From contig NC_039361.1 in the NCBI RefSeq assembly GCF_003573695.1, positions 102,798,279 through 102,862,278 of the forward strand: a DNA stretch of 64,000 nucleotides. The letters are read 5' to 3'. How positions within the stretch are numbered: the first letter of the stretch is position 1; every line of letters starts with the position of its first letter. The notes beneath the pieces were generated by a model, which was not told the DNA's origin, ran no database searches, and was given only the letters and a program-made list of their open reading frames with translations. Below are positions 56,229 to 64,000 of this stretch, in pieces. The DNA comes from Papaver somniferum. Lineage: Eukaryota; Streptophyta; Magnoliopsida; Ranunculales; Papaveraceae. Both the position numbers and the translations under genes were made by a program.

Positions 56229-59200
56229 ATGTCTGATCGTCCGCGGGCTCCTTACCAGACCCCGCCGTCTAGTCCGCCAAGATCCCCTCTGCGTAGAGAT
56301 TCTGAAAGATCTCCACTTGGGGAAGGTTCTTATAAATCTTCGCAATCGGATCCTCGTGATCATAGGGTTTCATCTTCCTATGGTGCAAAGGCTTTTCCTA
56401 CTAAGAAAGGGGATCTGCCGAAGGGTCCTTCTGGGTCTAGGTATGCTGTTAACCGCGCTCCTTCTCGTCCTCGTGAAGATTCTAGGAGTACGCGGGCTCC
56501 TCCTCCTCGTGATGATTCTAGGAGTACGCAGGATCCTCCTCGTGATGATTCTAGGAGTACGTGGGCTCCTCCTCCTCGTAATGAAACATTGGATGTTCCG
56601 CCCCTTCGTTCAATGGCTCCTCCTTCAGTGCCCCTGCAGAGTTCTTTGCCGCCTCCTCCAACGATTTCTTTCAAAGGAAAGTACTCCAAGGGTACTATGT
56701 CGAAAGCTGATCCGTCTAAAAATATTCCTTCCAAAAGGAAAGCTTCAGAATTGAGTCCTACGTCAGATTCCACGGACGAGGAAGAAGCTTCCCCCGTGAT
56801 ACGCAGCGTTTGAGTTGGTAAGAAGAAGGTCACTTTCAAGCATATTGATCTTGATATGTTCAAGGAAAAACATGAGCTTCAAGACTTTGAGGTTCGCTTC
56901 TATTCCCCTGACGATGATATCACTTACGAACTCCTCTCTAAGTATCAGTTTGATGAGTTCCATCTGTTGACTACGGTTGGAGCCTTCGAGGCGGGTCTCA
57001 TGTTGCCCCTGTATAAGTAGGGTGACTCCTTTTATTATGATGTTCTGGCTAGCCGCGAAGGTTCTTCCAAAAACACTCATAATCGTTCCGTGTCACAACT
57101 GTCTGGGAATTATCTTCGTGCACTGAAGGAATGTTACATGCGGAGCAAGAGGGAGACTATGATGACCTGCTACGTTCCAAATCCTGCTGAGAGAGAGTGG
57201 TACACTCCTCAAAATTTTAACAGTTCCTTTGGGGATTATGTCAACAGTAGGAACCGTAAGCCGTTGAGTGTTAGTCTTCGTAACATTGCTGCTCCTCGGG
57301 GTGAAATTCGTCTTTTGAGTGAGGTGAGTGATGCCAAGCTGAAGTATGTTCCTGGTACTGAGGGATCTGCTAAACGGAAACTCCTGCTTATGAAAGTATT
57401 AAGCGTGATCATGATTATGAGTGGCATGCTACTGTCATTGAAATAGTTGGCCCTTGGGCTTATGGTTGGATTCTTGGTCCGCGCGGTTGGCGTCCTTCTG
57501 AAAACAGCAAGCCTCGTGAAACTCCTCCTGCTCGTTATGGAGATTTCTGTACTTGGCGTCCGAATTTCGCGGGCATGAATTTTCCTTACGCTCTTCATGT
57601 CGTTGATGGAGATGAGGAGGAGGGTTCTGGTGCTACCCTTCCACCGAAGAGTGCTGCTACTGCCAAGGTACAGTTTCTTCATATATTCTCTATTTTATTT
57701 GCCCGTTTTTCTCTGGTTGAAAAAAACATTTTTTAAGTGAGGGAGAAAATGAGCCTTTGTTGGGACGTGTACTGGTTTGTAGGTGTCGAAGAAGAAGAAA
57801 ATTGGGCCCAAACAATCTTCTACTGTGGTGACTGGTGAGGCTGAGGTTTATGACGAGGTTACTAGTCTTGTGAACGAAGGGTATGCTGAGGATGAAGAAA
57901 TGTGCGATGGAGAAGAACGTACTGATACTTATCCTCCTGATGACGAGGGTGGCAATGGTGAAGAAGAAGTTGTCGGGGGTGGTGATGGTGAGTCTGAGGG
58001 TAATATTACCGCAGGTGGTACTGGCGAGGGGGGATCTGCCCCTATTGGCGATAATATTGGTGGTGTGGGTACTCTGCCCGTTATTTCCCCTGAATTTTCT
58101 TTTGGTAGGATATATTCCGCGGGGAATCCTTTGATGTAAACGCTTCCATGGGTCTTGCCGAAGACTTCTCATTGATTTCCCCAAATGATAATTGGGATGT
58201 GCTTGGGAATCTTGGTAAAGAAGGTGCCGCTGGTCAGCAGGCTGAAACCGCAGGTGGTCATGCTGAGGGTAGTGATGTCGAGACTTGCGCGGGTGAGGAG
58301 ATAACATCCAAGGGGAAGTCTGCGGTTGAGTCTCCTTCAGAGTATTTCTCTTACTCGCTAATGCCTGAAGGTGAAGATGCCATTTTGGCTTGGCTTAAGA
58401 AGAAAAACCTGATGTTCGTCCCTAACCCTGCCCCAGTGGTCACTGGTGAGAAGAATTCCGACACTTATACTCGTCAGATGATGCAATTGTCTTCTGAAGC
58501 CCGCGTTGCTGAGATGTGGGAGAAGAATCTGAGAGCTTCGGAAGCTAACCTAGTGGTTGACCCTCCCTCCTTTGTTGATGATATGATGGCCATAGCTGAT
58601 GGGTACCAATATGGTTTTCCCCAGCAGCGTGTCTTAGAGGTAAATCCTTGTACTTTTTTCTTCATGATATCCGAACATTGTATTCTTCGTGATATCCGAT
58701 CTCTTTGGTATAATAATTTTTGTTTTTTGTGACATAGATGATGAGGAGCGAACATTGTAACCATATTCTATACCAATTCTTCAAAGCAAAGTCTTTAAAG
58801 TTGGAGGCTAAGCTTCGTCATAGAGAAAAGGAACTGTCTGCGGCTGAAGTAGAAATAAATGAACTGAGGGGCCGCCTGAAGGAAAAAGAACAGCTGGGTA
58901 ATGCTGAGGAGAGTCTTCGTTCAGAACTTGCTATAGTCCGCAAAATATCTCGTCCCTCACAGGTTCGTATTTTACCGATCTTTCACTCATCGTGATTCCC
59001 TATTTGTACTTTGGTGTTCTGTCTGAGTCTCCCCACCCTATCTTCAGTGGGTGGAGTCCCCGAGCTGATATGGCTTCGGAAAGAAAGGGAACGACAGAAA
59101 TCCCGCATTGCAGAGTTGGTGGGTAAGTTGAAAAGCGAAGCCGTAAAATGGAACGCTCGTGCTGATGAGCACAACGCCTTAGCAGCTGAGTGGCGTGAAA

Positions 59201-60216
59201 AGCGAACACTAATGGTTGATATGCAAAATAAGTACAACCATGACCGTCGTGTGTTTAATAGTACGCTGCTATGGACACGTGATAACCTGCGGGAAGCTCG
59301 AGGACATGCTTCGGACTTAGAGACTAGAGTGCGCCTTTTGGAAGGAGAGTTACAACAGGCTCGTTTTTTCTTAGGCCCAGGGGTTAGGGATAGTATGCTG
59401 AATCTTACCGAAGAAAGAGATAATGCTAGGGCTGAGGTCGACGCTCTCAGTAAATCCCTAGCAGCGTCTCGAACTGATGTTGCCCGCCAAGTGGAGTCTG
59501 AGATAGATCTTGAAGTAAATGTGTATAGACTTCATAAAAGGATGGGGGAGATGAATGATGAAGTCAACCATCTTCGTCACTTGGATTCAATGAGGCAGGT
59601 ATACTTAGATGCGAGTCAATTTTCTCTTACGAACCTTCAAATGGATTATAAGAAATTATCCGACGAGTATGACTTTCTTGATGAGGCACGGGACACATTT
59701 GTTAATGAGTATGAAGAGGCTTCGGCTAATGTCGAAGGTATAACCTCGTTTTATCGAGTGTGATTCTGTTATTTCTTTGTTTTAACCCCTTGATATTTCT
59801 TGTTTTCAACGCTCGAGGGACAGCTTCACGCAGCAAATGATGAGCTTAAAAAAGCTCAATCTGCCTTAGTGCAGCAGGAGGGACAAGCCAACTATTTCAA
59901 AGGGTTGTCCGCGTCTCGTGCGGAAGCAGCAGAGATTTCCTCCAAAGAGGCGGAACGCTTATCTGCATTGTTGTCTCAGGCCTACCAACGGATCGTTATT
60001 ATCACATATAAAGCTCGATGTCAGTTGGCTGAGGAGACCAACAAAGTCCTAGAAAAGATTGAACTTGATCTTAAAGCCGAACATGGTCTTGTCAAGAATT
60101 ATCCGCGTCGTCCCCTACCCGCGCCCTTGCCTGGTTCTTCTGGGCCTTCTTCAGGTGGTAGCGTACCTTCATCTCGCAAAGACAACCATGTTGATGGAGC
60201 TGTATCGTCCAAGTAG
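56229..60216 (+). pseudogene. Accessory antisense gene of a Tat-type element (coiled coil), broken
   Basis: It starts MSDRPRAPYQTPPSSPPR at 56229 and ends VSSK at 60216. Exons read about 56229-57667, 57783-58639, 58738-58962, 59048-59737 and 59810-60216, with GT-AG borders at most junctions. The N-terminus is Pro/Ser/Arg-rich with three DDSRST-type repeats (56470-56580). A middle domain (FEVRFYSPDDDITYELLSKY, NYLRALKECYMRSKRETMM, GPWAYGWILGPRGW) recalls the 'putative gypsy-type transposon' domain of plant proteins. An acidic linker and about 450 residues of coiled coil (RERQKSRIAELVGKLK, LEGELQQARFF) follow. Lesions: stops at 56811 and 57018, frameshifts near 57385 and 58128, and AA instead of AG at the last acceptor. 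Function in the element is unknown. It converges on pol. Confidence 0.75.
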
Positions 60217-60917
60217 ATTTCTTTTATTAGTCATAGAAAGTTGATCCTTGTTGATTATATAATTTCAGATCATTTTTTGATGTGTTTCTTGCTCTATCTT
60301 ATTTGCTGAACTTGTAATCAACTCTTTATGAAATGGATCATCCTTTTGGCATACCTGCGTTATCAATTCATTTTTATTTTAAGTATTGTGAAGCGTTAAA
60401 TTATAAATAACTTGCTTTGTAAAAAGTTAAGAATGTTTGGGTGCGACATCGAAGGTAAATACCTTCGTGATCGTCTTGAGACCTGTCACCCCGCTGGCGA
60501 ATCCTGGGCCAGAGGATTCCCAAACGGTGGGGGCCGAGGCAGCGTTCTAGGATATGGGATGCTTATTTGAAATATTTACATGCACCCATTCCGTCGACCC
60601 GCTGCCTTAAAATTGGTTGGGTATCTCTTTCTGCTGGGTGCCTTCCCCCTGGTCTTACACTCATAGACACTGATAGGGGAGCCCTGAGAGATTGTAGATT
60701 AACTATTTTCCCCAATATTGTTAATTCATTATGTAATGTACATGCGTTCACCCAGTGGGCCTTTTGACCATTTCGTTTGCTTGAAGATTTTGCAAAAAGT
60801 TTGTTTGATTGATAGGTTGAGGCCTGCTACTCCTCGTCCAGAGATAGAAACATGTAGAGCGGTTACGCTGCCTTCTTCTTCTGGTATTCTTCACGCAGAT
60901 GCAAAGCTGCGCTGCTC
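60217..60917. other. Convergent spacer between accessory gene and pol
   Basis: The 3' ends of the two opposing genes meet here. It contains a short hairpin (CGAAGGTAAATACCTTCG near 60450), a GC-rich stretch at 60480-60550, and no further coding sequence. It should hold terminators of both transcripts, but I cannot place them. Confidence 0.45.
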
Positions 60918-61262
60918 CTATGGGTAGTACGGTTTGAGCCATTTAGCATTCCAAGGGTGTCGGAGGACCTCGCCTTTCAGATTGCGAATATAGTAGGAAT
61001 TGTTTCCCGCAATGTCGTGTATTATAAAAGGTCCTCCCCATGTAGGTGCTAACTTGCCCCATTTGTTCTCTCGTTGATACTGCGGGATTGTTCTTAGCAC
61101 ATACTTCCCTTCTACAAAATTTCGAAGCCTAACCTTTTTGTTGTATTCTCTCGCTAATCTTCGTTGATAATTTTCCATTTTTTGCAATGCTGCTTCCCTC
61201 CTTTGTTCGAGGTCGTCCAGTCTCTCTAACATCATGTCTGTTGTGAGATTTTTCTCCCATGC
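60918..61262 (-). pseudogene. Integrase C-terminal domain (GPY/F-like) of the Tat-type element
   Basis: Minus-strand frame with MMLERLDDLEQRREAALQKM followed by KWGKLAPTWGGPFIIHDI and a terminal NAKWLKPYYP. GKLAPTWGGPF corresponds to the GPY/F module that helps integrase bind DNA. The stop after PYYP at 60918 is the end of pol. This piece is one frame off from the catalytic core upstream, through a single-base shift near 61260, so the present copy cannot make a joined integrase. Confidence 0.8.
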
Positions 61263-61870
61263 TTCGTCTTTGTGGTTGGCATGAGGATCTCTGTTGGGAT
61301 GACTGTTTCAGCTCCATAAGTGATGAGAAATGGGGATTCCCCGGTGGCAGATCTTCGTGTTGTCATATATGCCCATAATACATTGTGCAGTTGTTCACAC
61401 CACCTCCCCTTATGTCCGTCTAATTGATTTTTGAGGATAAAGGCGAGGGTCTTGTTAGTAGCTTCCGCTTGTCCGTTGCTCTGAGGGTATATGGGGGTGG
61501 ACTTGTTCTTCCTTATTTTGAAAGTGTCGAAGAGCATGTCTATATTTTTCCCCTGTAATTGTTTACCATTATCGGACACGATTTCCGCTGGTATGCCAAA
61601 CCTGCAAATGATATTTTGGAATATGAAAGTGAACACATCCACGTCTCTGATCCTGGCTAAGGCTTTAGCTTCCACCCATTTAATGAAGTAGTCCGTGGCT
61701 ACTATCAAAAATCGTCTTTTCCCTAACCCTTCGATGAGAGGCCCAACGATATCTATGCCCTATTTGGCAAATGGCCACGGACTATCCACAGAGTTTAGCG
61801 TTGTTGCTGGTACGTGTATCTTTTTGGCGAAACCCTGACATTCTTCACATCGTTGGGACATTCTTGCAGC
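61232..61870 (-). pseudogene. Integrase catalytic core, broken
   Basis: Integrase inserts element DNA into the host genome. The DDE-type residues are seen in IVATDYFIKW (first Asp), IVSDNGKQLQG (second Asp) and QSNGQAEATNKTL (Glu). The core ends in the usual GAETVIPTEILMPTTKT. An in-frame TAG at 61760-61762 (FAK-stop-GIDIVG) separates it from the zinc-binding part (CEECQGFAKKIH near 61785-61820), and a frameshift near 61900 separates that from the upstream frame. Catalytic residues are kept but the protein is interrupted twice. Confidence 0.85.
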
Positions 61871-61878
61871 ATCTTGTA

Positions 61879-62751
61879 TCATTGTGGGCCAGTAATATCC
61901 TTGAATTTTTGCTTGTCGGCTAGTGATCTCATGCCGCTATGATTCCCTGCGTCACCATAATGGATGTCGTTTAGAATTTGATGCCCCTCTTTCCTGGATA
62001 AGCAACGTAGTAATGGTCCGAGGAAAGATTTCTTGTACAGGACCCCATCCCGAAGATCATATCTTCCTACTTTGGAGAGTATTTTCCTGGCTTGTTTATT
62101 ATCTGCGGGTAAAGTTTCCTCCTTGAGAAACGCATGAATCACCATTCTCCAATCGTCTTTGTTTATAAAATCTTCATCTTGATTTTCTCTTGACAGGATA
62201 TCTTCTTCGTCGAAATCGTTATGGGTGTCTTCTCCCACCTGGTCTTCGATATTTTCTTCTACTGTATCTTGAATGGTAGCAAAGGAGAATTGTGATGCAA
62301 TTGAAGGCTCGTATACCCTTGTTATTTTGATAGCTTCAATATTCTTGTCCTTCAGCATGGAAGATATATATGCTAGGGAATCCGCGTGCCTGAGATCTCT
62401 CCTGCATAAGTGCCTGAACTTGATGTTTGGAATTTGTGATGCTAATGTTTGGACCAAGGCCATGTAAGCTGAGAGAGTGTCGTCGTATACATTGTATTTG
62501 AACCCTATTTGCCGTGTGACAAGCTGCGAGTCACTTGTCAGTCTTACATCAGTTACTCCCATCTCTATTATCAAGCGGATGGCATGTACGACTGCCTCGT
62601 ATTCGACGATGTTGTTAGCATTCTCTTTGAATTCCAACCTGAGTGCATGTACGATCCTTTCTCCGGTTAGGGTGGTGATGACAATGCCTATTCTCGCCCC
62701 CTTCTTATTTTTGGAACCATCGACGAAAAATTCCCATCGTCTTTGGCTCAT
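61879..62751 (-). pseudogene. RNase H and integrase zinc-finger start
   Basis: A 290-codon frame. The N-terminal 150 residues are an RNase H domain: FFVDGSKNKKGARIGIV (first Asp), NNIVEYEAVVHAI (Glu) and VRLTSDSQLVTRQI (Asp), with CRRDLRHADSLA near its end. An acidic linker follows, then the beginning of the integrase HHCC finger, EGHQILNDIHYGDAGNHSG. This order (RT, RNase H, integrase) is that of Ty3/gypsy. The frame is lost at the C-terminus (KFKDITGPQ) by a one-base shift. The RNase H itself looks intact. Confidence 0.85.
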
Positions 62752-64000
62752 GGGTTCGAGGACGTCAACTGGATCCTTGTTTTCCTCGTCAGCTTCTGGT
62801 ATGCCCCTAATCTCCTCTTCGCTATCCAGGGGGGGGGGGGGTCTGCTAAGAAATCCGCCAATACTTGGGATTTTTGGGAGTGTTGAATTTCATGGATGAT
62901 GTTGAATTGGTCCAGGTGGGTGTACCACTTGGCTATTCTCCCTACTTTCCCCGCGCTTTTGAGGACTGCTTCCAATGGTGCTTTGCATGGGACGCGGATG
63001 AAGTGAGTTAGGAAATAGGTTCTCAGCTTTTGAGTAGCCCATACTAATGTCAGGATGAGTTGTTCGATCTTCGTGTAATTTCTTTCCGAAGAATTGAGGG
63101 TCTTGCTGACATAATAGATAGGTTGTTCTATCTTCGTATTGGTTTTGACTAGCACTGCGCTAACTGCGTCTTCTATCGCTGCTATGTACAGTGCCAAAAC
63201 CTCATCGAGATCAGGTTTCTGTAGGATCGGAATTGAAGACAGGTATTCCTTGATTTTTTGGAAGGCTTTTTCACATTCTGCGGTCCATTCAAACTTACTC
63301 CCTTTTTTGAGAATATTAAAAAAATGTTTGCATTTGTCCGAGGATCGGGCAATAAATCTGTCCAAGGCTGCTAAGGATCCATTGAGCTTTTGCACTTCTT
63401 TCAAATTCTTCGGAGATGGAATTTCCACTATGGCCTGAATCTTTTCGAGGTCTACCACAATGCCCCTTTTTGTTACCAGATATCCGAGAAATTTCCCTGA
63501 GGTGACATCGAAGGTGCATTTTTCTGGATTTACTTTCATGTGATGTTTCCTCATTGCTTCAAAAATATCTCTCAGGTCTTGGTGGTGATCTTTGCGCAGC
63601 CTACTTTTGACGAGCATGTCGTCAACGTAGACTTCTAGGGTACTACCAATCCATGGCTTGAATATAGCATCGATCATTCTCTGGTAAGTTGCCCCTGCGT
63701 TTCGAAGTCCAAAGGGCATTCTAGTGTAGAAATAAAGGTCGTGCGGGGTGTAGAATGCTGTGTGTTGTTGATCTTCTTCTGCCAGGGCTACTTGGTTGTA
63801 ACCAGAATATCCATCCATGAATGATAGCTCTTCGTACCCTTCCAATGGTTCAACCAGTTGATCTATGCTCGGTAGTGGATAGCTGTCTTTTGGACATGCA
63901 TGCCTTGTTGAGGTTAGTAAAGTTGATGCATATTCTAACCCCTCCGTTTTTCTTAGGAACGATGACCATGTTCGAGATCCATGTTGGGTACTTGATTTCC
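62748..64000 (-). pseudogene. Reverse transcriptase of the Tat-type element, partial
   Basis: The reading frame covers the fingers (ISNMVIVPKKNGGVRICI near the window edge), SFMDGYSGYNQVALAEED, FYTRMPFGLRNAGATYQRM and the catalytic YVDDMLVKS, then the thumb and connection (KFLGYLVTKRGI, WTAECEKAFQKIKEYL, PIYYVSKTLNSSE). Four extra bases (a GCAT duplication) near 63900 shift the frame at NLNKAC, and a run of 13 G on the plus strand (62829-62841) shifts it again before RNase H. The catalytic YVDD is retained. The N-terminal part and upstream protease and gag lie outside the window. Confidence 0.9.
62829..62841. repeat. G13 homopolymer at the RT/RNase H junction
   Basis: Thirteen G in a row on the plus strand encode a proline run (ADFLADPPPP) on the minus strand. 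The RNase H frame upstream of its Met also reads open (EADEENKDPVDVLEP) but in a different phase from RT, so one indel in this tract joins the two frames. Confidence 0.8.

Larger units (their letters stand above)
54577..64000 (-). mobile_element. Tat/Ogre-type Ty3/gypsy retrotransposon, truncated by the window edge
   Basis: In element (minus-strand) order the window shows reverse transcriptase (64000-62842), RNase H (62751 down), integrase (to 60918), then a long 3' region carrying a coiled-coil gene on the opposite strand (56229-60216), a polypurine tract and the 3' LTR (55475-54577). A long region with an extra ORF between pol and the 3' LTR, and the large size, are typical of the Tat lineage. 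Gag, protease and the 5' LTR lie beyond 64000. Several frameshifts and stops in pol make this copy non-autonomous. Confidence 0.85.

Noticed and set aside
56378..56863. 161-codon minus-strand frame
   Set aside because: It is antisense to the Pro/Ser/Arg-rich exon. Its Gly/Arg repeats are complements of that exon's triplicated unit.
57690..58307. 205-codon minus-strand frame opposite the accessory gene
   Set aside because: It is the shadow of the plus-strand acidic exon. It has no motifs and crosses the intron of the plus-strand gene.

Overview
This window is plant nuclear DNA. The evidence is spliced genes with GT-AG introns, AT-rich intergenic sequence, and dense LTR retrotransposons and MITEs (Stowaway, Tourist/PIF-like, hAT-like, Mutator-like). 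Several repeats look like those of Papaver and other Ranunculales. That is an impression from memory and is not demonstrated here; 'eudicot plant' is the safe statement. I see no bacterial operon, CRISPR array, rRNA or tRNA gene.

Layout. 1-12.1 kb: a copia-like, apparently gag-only LTR family with two long LTRs (2929-5321 on minus, 8114-12097 on plus) facing each other head to head. The right LTR is interrupted by an insert that itself holds a clean solo LTR with a 5-bp target duplication. 12.1-24.3 kb: gene-free repeats, including a CACTA-like foldback, a 3.3-kb terminal-inverted-repeat candidate, a solo LTR with target duplication, a 1.16-kb hAT-like element with an 8-bp duplication, a Tourist-like MITE, a LINE-type ORF fragment, a SINE, and a copia LTR with non-coding internal sequence. 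24.3-28.8 kb: a Stowaway MITE, an inverted-repeat element built around an array of palindromic 20-mers, and a segment duplicated again at 42.6-43.7 kb. 29.4-32.6 kb (minus): a truncated importin-5/karyopherin-beta pseudogene. 33.7-36.1 kb (plus): an apparently intact seven-exon EXS-domain membrane-protein gene. 36.2-41.7 kb: a copia element with near-identical LTRs that landed about 100 bp past that gene's stop codon. 41.7-52.6 kb: more MITEs, a second palindromic-array element, and tandem MITE remnants.

52.6-54.1 kb: an unrecognised 199-residue acidic ORF with a good TATA box, then a frameshifted C-terminal piece of a calcium-pumping ATPase on the opposite strand. 54.6 kb to the right edge: a large Ty3/gypsy element of the Tat/Ogre type on the minus strand, cut by the window edge before its gag and protease. 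Its 3' LTR, reverse transcriptase, RNase H and integrase are recognisable but broken by frameshifts and stops. Between pol and the 3' LTR it carries an accessory multi-exon coiled-coil gene on the opposite strand, now also broken.

The only genes I would treat as possibly functional are the EXS gene and, with much less confidence, the 199-residue ORF. The best candidates for something little described are the antisense accessory gene of the Tat element and the pair of non-autonomous elements that each amplified a different palindromic motif behind a similar head sequence.
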